In this document: positions 7,402 to 16,268 of the stretch, piece after piece
How positions within the stretch are numbered: position 1 is the first letter of the stretch
Layout of the letters: every line of letters starts with the position of its first letter
Assembly: GCA_003249645.1 (NCBI GenBank)
Contig: QKIH01000172.1
Coordinates: forward strand, 1 to 33,761
Length of the DNA: 33,761 nt
Reading direction: 5' to 3'
Source of the DNA: Desulfobulbaceae bacterium
Lineage (GTDB): Bacteria; Desulfobacterota; Desulfobulbia; Desulfobulbales; Desulfocapsaceae
Program-made: the position numbers and the translations under genes
Notes under the pieces: generated by a model
What the model saw: only the letters and a program-made list of their open reading frames with translations
Told to the model about the DNA's origin: nothing
The model's database searches: none

Positions 7402-8571
7402 ATGCTTCGATATATTATTCTTGTTTCTGCTGTTATTATGCAGATGTGCCTTGGTGCTACCTACAGCTGGTCGGTATATGTTCAGTCGCTTCGATCTTTA
7501 ACCGGGTTAAGCCAGAGTGGTGCACAAATACCTTTCACTCTTTTCTATTTTATCTTTCCTCTCAGCATGATGATTGCCGGTCGTTTTCTGCCAAAACTCG
7601 GCACCAGAAGAAGTGCTATGACCGGTGGGTTTATTTTTGGACTTGGCTGGGTGATAGCCGGCTTTGGCAGCAACTCAAATATCCTGACCGTATTAGGTAT
7701 CGGGTTGATCAGTGGCATCGGGGCCGGAATGGCCTATGTTGTTCCTATCAGTGTCTGTGTAAAATGGTTTCCCAAAAATAAAGGGCTGGTTACCGGGATT
7801 GCGGTTGCCGGTTTTGGCGGAGGGGCTGCTCTGGTAAGTCAGATAGGAGGTCTGCTGATAGCAAACTGGATGAAAACACCTTTTGAAGCATTTCAGATTT
7901 TGGGAATCGCTTTCATGGTCTGCAGCTGTCTAGCCGGTTTTATGATGATCATTCCTGCGGGTGGGAAACAAACTGAATTATCAGGTGCGTTGTATGGCCG
8001 GGATATAATCTCTTCTCCGCTGTTCAGGTTGCTTTACATTGTTATGGCCATTGGACTTGCTGCCGGATTCGCCGTAAATGCTAATTTAAAGGAGTTGTTC
8101 CCGGATATTAAAACAGCTGCGGCAGTTGGAGTGGCTGCAGTTTCATGCTTTGCCATAGCGAACGCAGCAGGAAGAATCTGCTGGGGTTGGATTTTTGACA
8201 GGATTGATTCCAGAAGGGCACTGCAGGCAAACCTGATAGCACAGGCGATAACGCTATTATTATTTCCTGTTTTGGTGCAATATGCTGCCGGCTTTCTGCT
8301 CCTTTCATTTCTGGTCGGTTTTAATTACGGCGGAATCCTTGTGCTGTATGTTTCCACGGTGTCTGCTCAATGGGGCGTCAATCATGTCGGTCAGGTGTAC
8401 GGTATTTTGTTTACCAGTAATATTCCTGCATCGTTAGCCCCTATATTTGCAGCGATGATCTATGACAGGTTTGCGTCATTTACCCCTGCCTTGGTCATAT
8501 TGTCACTAATGCTGATTGCCGCGGCATTTGTCGTCAATAAAATGGACCTGGAATCCGCTGGAAAAGTTTAA
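7402..8571 (+). CDS. MFS transporter, oxalate/formate antiporter-like (OFA family)
   Basis: A 389-residue, very hydrophobic protein with about 12 predicted membrane segments. The N-terminal GATYSWSVYVQSLRSLTGLS and the mid-protein CVKWFPKNKGLVTGIAVAGFGGG are typical of the OFA family of the major facilitator superfamily. Family members move small carboxylates such as oxalate, formate or pyruvate, often by exchange, but many are uncharacterised and the substrate cannot be read here. AAGGGGA lies 8 bp before the ATG. The stop TAA (8569-8571) overlaps the stop of the convergent binding-protein gene by two bases, so there is no space for a separate terminator. Confidence 0.85.
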   Translation: MLRYIILVSAVIMQMCLGATYSWSVYVQSLRSLTGLSQSGAQIPFTLFYFIFPLSMMIAGRFLPKLGTRRSAMTGGFIFGLGWVIAGFGSNSNILTVLGIGLISGIGAGMAYVVPISVCVKWFPKNKGLVTGIAVAGFGGGAALVSQIGGLLIANWMKTPFEAFQILGIAFMVCSCLAGFMMIIPAGGKQTELSGALYGRDIISSPLFRLLYIVMAIGLAAGFAVNANLKELFPDIKTAAAVGVAAVSCFAIANAAGRICWGWIFDRIDSRRALQANLIAQAITLLLFPVLVQYAAGFLLLSFLVGFNYGGILVLYVSTVSAQWGVNHVGQVYGILFTSNIPASLAPIFAAMIYDRFASFTPALVILSLMLIAAAFVVNKMDLESAGKV

Positions 8572-9488
8572 TGCTGTGGGTAGAGTATTTGATGAATTTG
8601 CTTAATGCCATCTATCAGGTTGACAGTGGGACGAGAAACCAGTTCTTCCTCTATAAGTGCAACACGACCATTTTTAATTGCCTTAATGGCCTGAAAACCA
8701 GGTTCTTCTTCCAGAATTGATAAGGAAATCGGATTCATTTTCCCTTGCTGGGCAAGAAAAAAATCAATTTGACCGGCTTTTTGCAAAATTCGTTCTTTGC
8801 CGTATTCCGCTATATTGGAGCCGTGTCTTGGTGTGGCATCAGATGCGATATTGATGCCACCGGCCTGCTCCAGACAATATATGGCAATGGAATTAGGCGA
8901 GAACGTCTTCATTTTTGCATGAATAGCCTCGAAATAGACTTTTGGTCTCTCATTGTCAGGTATACGTTGTACTGCGTCGGCTATATGCTGGAGACTTTCA
9001 GAGAATTGAGCAATCAGTCTTTCACCTTCTTGCTGGTGGCCGCTTAAGGCTGCAAGGTCACGCCAATAGGTGAACATCTCGTTTACTGTTGTCGGCTGAA
9101 GGGAGATAACAGTAATGCCTATTTGTTGTAAATGAGAGAGCAGTTGGGGATAAGCTCTGCTTATCATTGGCCGGATAAGGATTAAATCAGGTTTTGCTGC
9201 GATAAACTTTTCAGGGTCATCATGATAGCTGAATACAGGTTTGCCGCTTATCCCGGGAGTTTTGTTGTCGGCAGTCGTTACACCAATTAGCAGGTCCTGG
9301 AGACCAAGAGCCGCAAGATTTTCGGTATGGGCAGGATAGAGCGATATAATCCGGGTAAAAGGTTTCTCAAATTGAATTGTATTTCCTTCTGCATCATTAA
9401 TTGTAAAGGCGAGGCTGCCTGTTGAGAAGAAAAGTGAGAAAAGCAGTGTAAAGATGACGGCTTTAAAGTCTGAGAATAGTGTTATCAT
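8568..9488 (-). CDS. ABC transporter substrate-binding protein, BtuF/FepB type
   Basis: A 306-residue periplasmic binding protein with the start set at 9488. From there a clear signal peptide follows (MITLFSDFKAVIFTLLFSL to about SLAF); the longer frame from 9572 would put a polar, non-signal extension in front. The family signature RIISLYPAHTENLAALGL and DPEKFIAAKPDLILIRP mark a cluster A-II helical-backbone binding protein for cobalamin, heme or iron-siderophore. The substrate is not identifiable. The start lies 26 bp inside the ATPase gene, so translation is coupled. It is the last gene of the transporter unit. Confidence 0.88.
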   Translation of the reverse strand: MITLFSDFKAVIFTLLFSLFFSTGSLAFTINDAEGNTIQFEKPFTRIISLYPAHTENLAALGLQDLLIGVTTADNKTPGISGKPVFSYHDDPEKFIAAKPDLILIRPMISRAYPQLLSHLQQIGITVISLQPTTVNEMFTYWRDLAALSGHQQEGERLIAQFSESLQHIADAVQRIPDNERPKVYFEAIHAKMKTFSPNSIAIYCLEQAGGINIASDATPRHGSNIAEYGKERILQKAGQIDFFLAQQGKMNPISLSILEEEPGFQAIKAIKNGRVALIEEELVSRPTVNLIDGIKQIHQILYPQH

Positions 9489-10272
9489 GATACTTGAAGT
9501 GGACTTGCACTCCCTGGTTGTTGTTCGATCTGACCTGAGCATTGACATTAAAAATAAGGCTGACAAAATCATCGGTCAAAATAGATGAGGCTGCTCCTGC
9601 AGCGTGTACCTGTCCGGATTTTAATGCGATGAGGTCAGTACAGAAGGCGCCGGCAAGGTTGAGGTCGTGAATTGATGCAATGACTGTTATACCATGGCGC
9701 TGCACTATTTGCTGCAAAAGAGCCATAACACTGATTGCATGATGAATATCGAGGCTGCTTGTTGCCTCATCAAGCAGCAGAACAGCGGTTTTCTGCGTCA
9801 GGGCTCGTGCGATAAGCACCCGTTGTTTTTCACCACCGGAAAGATGGGATGCAGGTTGATTGCGATATTGCCAGAGGTCGAGCAGTTTAAGATTCTGTTC
9901 CACAATGCGATGATCATCAGCGGTGGGGCTGGCGAATCGCGGAATGTATGGGTTTCTTCCCATCAGTACGACTTCATACACAGTGAATTCGAATCCAAGA
10001 GTGATTTCCTGCGGCACGATGGCAAGCTGTCTGGCAAGTATATTTTTCTTGTACGATGCTATCGATTTTCCATTGAATTGTACATCACCATCCACTGTGG
10101 CTTGCTGGTTGCAACCCATTAAGACGTTGATCAACGTTGTTTTGCCGCTGCCGTTCGGACCGATGATGCCGTAGAAGCGACCCTGCTCAAATGTCAGATT
10201 AACATCAACAAGTGCTCTTTTTTTGCCATAGGAAACGCCAGTATTTCGAAGAGAATAGATGGTGGATGCCAT
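9463..10272 (-). CDS. ABC transporter ATPase, FecE/BtuD type
   Basis: A 269-residue cytoplasmic ATPase. Walker A is GPNGSGKTTLIN, the Q-loop region is IVPQEITLGFEFTVYEVVLMGR, the signature is LSGGEKQRVLIARAL and Walker B is VLLLDEATSSLD, followed by the H-loop IASIHDLN. The FTVYEVVLMGRNPY block is typical of ATPases serving FecCD-type permeases for iron-siderophore, heme or cobalamin. It overlaps the permease gene by one base (TAATG) and the binding-protein gene by 26 bp. The C-terminal ~40 residues (NVNAQVRSNNNQGVQVHF) form a small extra domain of the kind seen in this subfamily. Confidence 0.93.
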   Translation of the reverse strand: MASTIYSLRNTGVSYGKKRALVDVNLTFEQGRFYGIIGPNGSGKTTLINVLMGCNQQATVDGDVQFNGKSIASYKKNILARQLAIVPQEITLGFEFTVYEVVLMGRNPYIPRFASPTADDHRIVEQNLKLLDLWQYRNQPASHLSGGEKQRVLIARALTQKTAVLLLDEATSSLDIHHAISVMALLQQIVQRHGITVIASIHDLNLAGAFCTDLIALKSGQVHAAGAASSILTDDFVSLIFNVNAQVRSNNNQGVQVHFKYHDNTILRL

Positions 10273-11300
10273 TACCAGACCCTCCTCTTCGATGTGATGA
10301 AGATGTAGCAGAAAAACGGGCCGCCAATGAGTGATGTGAGGATTCCTATGGGTATCTCATGAGGCAGGACTGCACGGGTAAGGGTGTCGGCAACGAGTAA
10401 TAACAGGCAGCCGCCAAGAAAACTTGCGGGCACAAGAATACGGTTATCGGGGCCAATAATGCGGCGCAGAAGATGCGGCATGATCAAACCGACAAAACCT
10501 ATAACACCGGCTACAGAAACCGATGCAGCGGTGAGCAGGGAGGCAGTGACTAACAGGATTTTTCTTGTTTTCACCGCATCCACTCCAAGTGAATCTGCGG
10601 TCTTTGTTCCAAAGCTGAGGATATTCATATCCCGCGCATAGAGCATGATCAGGATAAGACAAGGCAGGGTAATGAACAGCAGAAGATGGATTTCAGGCCA
10701 TCGTTTGCCGACAAAACTGCCCATGAGCCAGAAAATGATTACATTGACCTGCTCGTCGGCAAGATATTTTAAAAAGCCGATACCGGCAGAAAGAATAGCG
10801 GCTATGATCACACCGGACAATATCAGCGTATTGGAGCCGAAGCCCCTGTCTGAACCTGCAAGCATAAAAACAAGCCAGAGGGTGAGAAGTGCTCCGACAA
10901 AGGCTGCGAGCGCAACTGTGTAGTGGGTTGGCAAGACAAAGCCGAAAAGAGTAAGGACAATACTTAAAGCGGCGCCGAAGGCTGCTCCTGATGAGACACC
11001 GAGGGTATAGGGGTCGGCAAGCGGATTAAGCAGGACAGCCTGGAATACAGTCCCTGCCACTGCCAGACAGCCTCCCACCAGCGTGGCACAGAGAATACGC
11101 GGCAATCTGACATCGGTAATGACCAGCCGGGCTGTCTCATCGATATCAGCAAGGGAAACCGGCAGGCCGAGATGGGCCGCTACAATAGCTGTGACTCCGG
11201 ACATTGAAACCTGAAAATAGCCTAAACCCGATGCGATTATAATTACCACAAGCAATGATAAGGTGAGAAGCAGCAGTAAAAAGAGTGGTTTTATTCGCAT
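10272..11300 (-). CDS. ABC transporter permease, FecCD/BtuC type
   Basis: A 342-residue membrane protein. The block RLVITDVRLPRILCATLVGGCLAVAG, then FQAVLLNPLADPYTLGVSSGAAFGAA, and near the end GVIGFVGLIMPHLLRRIIGPDNR are diagnostic of the FecCD family (10 membrane helices, homodimer). It forms the channel for the ATPase and binding protein encoded downstream. Its start is 11 bp after the stop of the preceding small gene, and its TAA stop overlaps the ATPase ATG. Confidence 0.93.
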   Translation of the reverse strand: MRIKPLFLLLLLTLSLLVVIIIASGLGYFQVSMSGVTAIVAAHLGLPVSLADIDETARLVITDVRLPRILCATLVGGCLAVAGTVFQAVLLNPLADPYTLGVSSGAAFGAALSIVLTLFGFVLPTHYTVALAAFVGALLTLWLVFMLAGSDRGFGSNTLILSGVIIAAILSAGIGFLKYLADEQVNVIIFWLMGSFVGKRWPEIHLLLFITLPCLILIMLYARDMNILSFGTKTADSLGVDAVKTRKILLVTASLLTAASVSVAGVIGFVGLIMPHLLRRIIGPDNRILVPASFLGGCLLLLVADTLTRAVLPHEIPIGILTSLIGGPFFCYIFITSKRRVW

Positions 11301-11311
11301 CGCAGGAAGAC

Positions 11312-11812
11312 TTATTTGGGCTCAAAGCTGAAACGGATGACACAGCAGTCATCACCACCAATGAGACTTTTGTCGATACTGTGGAGCGGCTTAAGTTTTA
11401 ATGCTTTCATGACGCCGTTTCGAATGGACTGGCAGCCGCAGGCATATCCTTCTGTCATTTTTGCAGAGGACAGTGAATTAAAGGCGTTGCATGTGGTGCC
11501 GACCCAGGTGGCTTCATTCCCTTCAATAGTAATGGGGTCATGAATATAGAGCTCGTCGAAAAAACATGTTTTCCAGACATAGCGAAAAATTTCGACAAGA
11601 TCTTCAATGGATTGCGGTCGCTGAATCCGCTTCTCTTTTAAAAGCATAAGCGTATAGCTTCTGAAAAATCGTTCGGCTGCCTGCAGATTAAGCTCATTTG
11701 CCTTCTCCGGCCCGAGTTCTTTTACAGCTGTGGCGTGCCAGTAGGAATCGTGCAGCCACCAGAGTTTCTTCACACTATTAACATCGCTTTCAAAAGTATC
11801 AGTCTCTTCCAT
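11312..11812 (-). CDS. Small Cys-rich protein, DUF6125 / ATC-hydrolase-like
   Basis: A 166-residue soluble protein without a signal peptide or membrane segment. The N-terminal LWWLHDSYWHATAVKELGPEKANELN and the C-terminal pattern (CNAF, then GYACGCQSIRNG, then GGDDCCVIRFSFEPK) recall DUF6125 and L-2-amino-thiazoline-4-carboxylate-hydrolase-like proteins found in anaerobes; this is recognition by eye, not a search. The cysteines in the second half could hold a metal. It is the first gene of the ABC unit, 11 bp before the permease, so it may handle the imported ligand. No good ribosome binding site precedes the ATG at 11812. Function unknown. Confidence 0.7.
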   Translation of the reverse strand: MEETDTFESDVNSVKKLWWLHDSYWHATAVKELGPEKANELNLQAAERFFRSYTLMLLKEKRIQRPQSIEDLVEIFRYVWKTCFFDELYIHDPITIEGNEATWVGTTCNAFNSLSSAKMTEGYACGCQSIRNGVMKALKLKPLHSIDKSLIGGDDCCVIRFSFEPK

Positions 11813-11920
11813 AGTAATGGCATCAGTAAAAATGTTTTAACAAACAGGAAAATAGAAAGGTAAGCTCAACGAATTACCATGACTGCTAAGAATTTAAAAG
11901 ATGTTAAGTTGTGAAGATAT

Positions 11921-11961
11921 GCAAAACAAAAGGCATCAACCCCTTATCATGAGTTGATGCC
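11921..11961 (-). terminator. Terminator of the RND efflux operon
   Basis: GGCATCAAC (11932-11940) pairs with GTTGATGCC (11953-11961) around a 12-base loop. On the minus strand the stem is followed by TTTTGTTTTGC. It lies 16 bp after the stop of the RND gene. Confidence 0.8.
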
Positions 11962-11976
11962 CCGGTGTTTGCCGTT

Positions 11977-14900
11977 TTAAATCGAGTGGCGTTTTTTCAG
12001 CATGAAATACATGACAGGAACAGCCATCCTGCTTACGAGCAGAGAAGCAATTTCACCGAACATCAGTGAGATGGCAAGACCCTGGAAAATAGGGTCTGCA
12101 AGAATAACAGATGCACCGACTACAACGGCAAGAGCTGTTAACAGCATCGGTCTGAAACGGATTGCACCTGCATCGACCACAGCCTTGTCAAGCGGGTCAC
12201 CCTGCTTGATTCTCAGCTCAATGAAGTCGACCAGAATAATGGAGTTCCTGACCACAATGCCTGCCCCCGCCATAAAACCAATCATTGAGGTGGCGGTAAA
12301 AAAGGCACCCAGGCCCCAATGGGCGGGCAGGATGCCGATAAGCGAAAATGGTATCGCCGCCATGACCACAAGCGGGGTAAGAAAGTCTTTAAACCAGCCG
12401 ACCATCAACATATAAATGAGGATCATCACAACGCAGAAGGCCAGACCGAGATCACGGAAGACCTCCAGCGTGATATGCCATTCTCCATCCCACTTCATTG
12501 CTGTTTCCTGATCGGAAAAGGGCTGCGTCATATTGTAGATGGTTACGGTTTTATCTCTGCCATTATAATTTCCGGCGTCAAGTTCCTTGAGTTTTTTGTT
12601 CATGGCAAAAATGGCATAGACAGGGCTTTCAACTACCCCTGCAACATCGCCTGTGACGTAAACAAGCGGTTTGAGGTTTTTACGGTACAGAGGCTGACAG
12701 ACCGGCTTTCCAGAAACATCCACAAGCTCACGCAGCGGCACAAGCGGGGCTTCCCTGTTTAACTGGGATCTGAGGCTGATATTCAGCAGAGAATCAAGTC
12801 TTGCCTGATACGCTCTTGGTAGCTCAAGAACAATGTTGACCTCTTCTTTTTCGTTGGGAAGATGGAAGAGATCAATCACAGTGCCTGATAAGCCTGTTTC
12901 AATGGCGCGTCCGATCTGTGCCTCTGATATGCCGTTTAACGCGGCCTTTTCCTTGTTGATGGTGATGACCTGCTTGGTTCTATCCGTTTCACGGAACCAG
13001 TCCACATCAACTACTCCTTCGGTGGAGGCAAATATAACTTTGACATCGCCGGCAAGTTTAACCCGGTCAGCTTCAGTCGGTGCGTATATCTCTGCGACCA
13101 GTGTCTGAAGAACCGGAGGACCGGGTGGAACTTCCGCAACTGCAACATTGGCACCATATTTTTTCGCAATTGCAGCAAGAGCAGGTCTGACCGATTTTGC
13201 TATATCATGGCTTTTAAGGCTGCGCTCATGTTTAGGCAGCAGGTTGACCTGAATATCGGCAACGTTTGATCCGCTGCGCATAAAATAGTGACGAACCAGT
13301 CCGTTGAAGTTATATGGCGAGGCTGTTCCGGAATAGATCTGATAGTTTGTGACTGTCGGTTCCTGGGCAATGACCTCAGACATTTCAAGAGCAACCTGTG
13401 TGGTCTGTTCCAGAGTGGAGCCTTCCGGCATGTTCAGTATAATCTGGAATTCGCTCTTGTTGTCAAAGGGCAGCATCTTTACTTTGACCAGGCCGAAATA
13501 GACCAGGGAACAGGAAAGCAGCAATAGGACAGTAATGATAAAAAGAAAGAAGAGCCGTGCAGACACTTTTGCAAGCAGTGGATCCATAATCCTATGGTAC
13601 AGCCTGGTAAAAAAGTCATCCGGTGTCTGTTCCTCGTCGTGGCCCTCTTCAGCAGCACTTTTCTTGCTTAAAAATCTTGCCGCTGCCCATGGGGTGACTG
13701 TAAAGGCGATGAGCAGACTGAAGAGCATGGCGGCAGAGGATCCAATGGGGATGGGCCGCATATAAGGGCCCATGAGGCCGCCGACAAATGCCATGGGAAG
13801 TATTGCCGCAATGACCGCCCAGGTTGCAAGGATGGTCGGGTTGCCGACCTCTGCGACTGCTTCAATTGAAATATCAATGATCGATCTTTTTTTATTCTTC
13901 GGCAGCCGAAGGTGCCGGACAATGTTTTCTACAACCACGATGGCGTCATCAACCAGTATACCGATGGAAAAAATCAGGGCAAACAGGGTGATACGATTGA
14001 GTGTATAACCATAGAGGTAAAAAACCAGCATGGTGAGGGCAAGCGTTGACGGGATTGCAAGCATGACCACCATAGATTCACGCCACCCCAGAAAAAAGAG
14101 GATGAGCAGGGCAACACCGAAAACGGCAATCGCCATGTGCAGAAGCAGTTCGTTGGATTTCTCGGCGGCGGTATCACCGTAATCCCGGGTGATGTCCACA
14201 TGAAGATCAGCCGGCAGTACAACACCGCGCAGACTGTCAATTTTCTCCATTACATTTTTAACTACGGTAACGGCATTTGCTCCAGGTCGTTTGGCGATGG
14301 AAAGTGTTACTGCCGCCTGCTTTTCAGTCGAACCGGAGTCCCCGAACAGAACATAATTATCCGGATCAGCAGGGCCGTCTATAATTTCAGCCACCTCTTC
14401 AAGATAAACCGGCTTGTCCTGGTGTACACCAACAACGATGCGGCCTATTTCAGCTTTGTTATCGAGAAAGGTTCCGGTCTGAACCAGTAATTCCTTATTG
14501 TTGGAAATCAGTTTTCCCGATAAAGACTGCATATCAGCCTGTTGGACAGCAGGGATGATGTCAGAAATTGTCAGCATCCGTGAGGCAAGTTTTACCGGGT
14601 CAAAAAGAACTCTGACCTGTCTGGTGGAGCCGCCGATTATCCTGGTTTCAGAGACGTTCTGAATGTTCTTAATGCTTTCATCAACCTGATTGACAATCCG
14701 ACGCAGTATATAATGATCGTAACCTTCACCATGAAAAGTAAGCGCCATAATAGGAACATCATCGATGGTATGCGGTTTGATCAGCGGCTTTGACACCGTA
14801 GGAGGAATACGGTCGAAATTTGTCATCAGCTTCTGGTTCAGGCGGACAATAGATGTCTCAAGATCAGCACCGACTTTAAACCGGACAATGAGCAGACTTT

Positions 14901-15195
14901 GGCCAGACATGCTTGTGGTGTAGATATATTCGACATCAGGCAGTTCATAGAGCAGCTTTTCCATCGGGATCGAAATCCGGTTTTCCACTTCTTTTGCAGA
15001 GGCACCTGGCATCGATACCATGACGTCAATCATCGGCACCTTGATCTGCGGTTCTTCTTCCCTGGGCAGTATCGTTATTGCCAGAATGCCCAGCAGAAAA
15101 GAAGCGAGAATAAGCAGCGGAGTGATTTTCGAGTCAATAAAGGCAGCGGTCAGGCGTCCTGCAAAACCCTGTCTGGCGTTATTCTTCTCAGTCAT
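11977..15195 (-). CDS. RND-family efflux pump inner-membrane subunit
   Basis: A 1072-residue protein with AcrB/MexB-type topology: two halves, each with one helix, a large periplasmic domain and five or more helices. The paired acidic residues in GILVDDAIVVVENI match the proton-relay Asp pair of RND pumps. VMVSMPGASAKEVENRISIPMEK and the second-half MIGFMAGAGIVVRNSIILVDFI are family signatures. It uses the proton gradient to export substrates from the periplasm or inner membrane. HAE-type drug or organic-compound export is likelier than metal export, but specificity cannot be read. It is the third gene after tolC and the adaptor. Confidence 0.93.
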   Translation of the reverse strand: MTEKNNARQGFAGRLTAAFIDSKITPLLILASFLLGILAITILPREEEPQIKVPMIDVMVSMPGASAKEVENRISIPMEKLLYELPDVEYIYTTSMSGQSLLIVRFKVGADLETSIVRLNQKLMTNFDRIPPTVSKPLIKPHTIDDVPIMALTFHGEGYDHYILRRIVNQVDESIKNIQNVSETRIIGGSTRQVRVLFDPVKLASRMLTISDIIPAVQQADMQSLSGKLISNNKELLVQTGTFLDNKAEIGRIVVGVHQDKPVYLEEVAEIIDGPADPDNYVLFGDSGSTEKQAAVTLSIAKRPGANAVTVVKNVMEKIDSLRGVVLPADLHVDITRDYGDTAAEKSNELLLHMAIAVFGVALLILFFLGWRESMVVMLAIPSTLALTMLVFYLYGYTLNRITLFALIFSIGILVDDAIVVVENIVRHLRLPKNKKRSIIDISIEAVAEVGNPTILATWAVIAAILPMAFVGGLMGPYMRPIPIGSSAAMLFSLLIAFTVTPWAAARFLSKKSAAEEGHDEEQTPDDFFTRLYHRIMDPLLAKVSARLFFLFIITVLLLLSCSLVYFGLVKVKMLPFDNKSEFQIILNMPEGSTLEQTTQVALEMSEVIAQEPTVTNYQIYSGTASPYNFNGLVRHYFMRSGSNVADIQVNLLPKHERSLKSHDIAKSVRPALAAIAKKYGANVAVAEVPPGPPVLQTLVAEIYAPTEADRVKLAGDVKVIFASTEGVVDVDWFRETDRTKQVITINKEKAALNGISEAQIGRAIETGLSGTVIDLFHLPNEKEEVNIVLELPRAYQARLDSLLNISLRSQLNREAPLVPLRELVDVSGKPVCQPLYRKNLKPLVYVTGDVAGVVESPVYAIFAMNKKLKELDAGNYNGRDKTVTIYNMTQPFSDQETAMKWDGEWHITLEVFRDLGLAFCVVMILIYMLMVGWFKDFLTPLVVMAAIPFSLIGILPAHWGLGAFFTATSMIGFMAGAGIVVRNSIILVDFIELRIKQGDPLDKAVVDAGAIRFRPMLLTALAVVVGASVILADPIFQGLAISLMFGEIASLLVSRMAVPVMYFMLKKRHSI

Positions 15196-15209
15196 TTTCG
15201 CACCATCTT

Positions 15210-16244
15210 TTATTGAAAAGTAACGGGCTGATTATCGAGAAGCGGTGACGCTGCTTCAGCCACAACCTCTTCGCCGAGAGAGAGGCCGGAGAGGATCTCG
15301 ATCATCCCTTTGTGGCGGATTCCGGTTCTTACCAGCTTGAGCCGAACCTTGTCATGATCAATGACGAAAACCCGTTCAAGCTGGCCGAGTGGAAAAACTG
15401 CCGTTTCAGGGATCATCATGGTGGTCAGCTGTTTCTGAATAAGATAGATTTTGGCAAACTGGCCGGGGACAAGATCTTCTGTTGCCGGAAGACGCATCTT
15501 CATGACACCTGTTCTTGAAACAGGATCAGCCGAAGGTGCTATTTCAGAGACCGTTCCGGTAACGGTTCTGTTGATGGCTGGGACAGAAAGTTCATATTGC
15601 TGGCCGAGCTTGATCGAGGGCAGGATACTCTCGGGCAGATTAGTGATGACCTGAAGATCAAATTCGTTATCAAGCTGCAAAAGAGGACGGCCGGGTGTAA
15701 CCAGATCACCACGATTGACAAGCTTTTGGGTAACAAGACCGTCAAAAGGGGCTTCAATGGTGGTATATTCAATCATGGTTTGAGCTTCCTGATAAGCCGC
15801 TTCAGCTATTTTAACCATATCCCGCAACGCTTTTACAGCCTCAGGCGTTGCAGCATTTTTTTTAAGCAGGTTTTCCTCTCTGGTAAGGTTTCTTTTTGCC
15901 TGCTCAAGCTGTGCCTTTGACTGTTCAAGGCGGGCGAGCAGTTCTCCAGCTTCGATCTTGAGAAGAAGCTGGCCTTTGGCCACTTTTGATCCGAGTTCAA
16001 CGGGCAGCTCTGTCACGTTGCCGCTTACTTTGGTTGCAATCACTGCACTGTGGACAGCCTGTATGGTTCCAAGAATCTCAATTTGCAGCGGAGCTGTCTG
16101 TTCTTGAACTTTGGCCGTCTCGACTTTCACGACAGGAAGCGTCACCGCCTGAGGGTGTGTCTCTTTATGATCTTTACACCCGTTCAGCAGCAGAGTAAGG
16201 GTTGCTGCTGCAACAAAGAATATCTGGGGTTTTATCATTTTCAT
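15210..16244 (-). CDS. RND periplasmic adaptor (membrane fusion protein)
   Basis: A 344-residue lipoprotein. The signal LTLLLNGCKD has a lipobox cysteine near residue 23. It then has a barrel-sandwich/lipoyl half (VIATKVSGNVTELPVELGSKV), an alpha-helical hairpin rich in heptads (residues ~110-165, ARLEQSKAQLEQAKRNL), the second lipoyl half (YTTIEAPFDGLVTQKLV) and a beta-barrel domain. It bridges the inner-membrane RND pump and the TolC-like channel. AAAGGATG lies upstream of the ATG at 16244. It is 14 bp from the pump gene and 24 bp from tolC. Confidence 0.92.
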   Translation of the reverse strand: MKMIKPQIFFVAAATLTLLLNGCKDHKETHPQAVTLPVVKVETAKVQEQTAPLQIEILGTIQAVHSAVIATKVSGNVTELPVELGSKVAKGQLLLKIEAGELLARLEQSKAQLEQAKRNLTREENLLKKNAATPEAVKALRDMVKIAEAAYQEAQTMIEYTTIEAPFDGLVTQKLVNRGDLVTPGRPLLQLDNEFDLQVITNLPESILPSIKLGQQYELSVPAINRTVTGTVSEIAPSADPVSRTGVMKMRLPATEDLVPGQFAKIYLIQKQLTTMMIPETAVFPLGQLERVFVIDHDKVRLKLVRTGIRHKGMIEILSGLSLGEEVVAEAASPLLDNQPVTFQ

Positions 16245-16268
16245 ATGTTCATCCTTTAGACGTTGACA

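Noticed and set aside
8566-8573. Overlap of convergent stop codons of the MFS and binding-protein genes
   Set aside because: It is compact but common in bacteria; both proteins have normal ends, so no special meaning is claimed.
11813-11976. Cobalamin riboswitch upstream of the BtuC-type unit
   Set aside because: The 164-bp gap was read for a B12-box-like conserved core; none was seen and the space is largely taken by the RND terminator.
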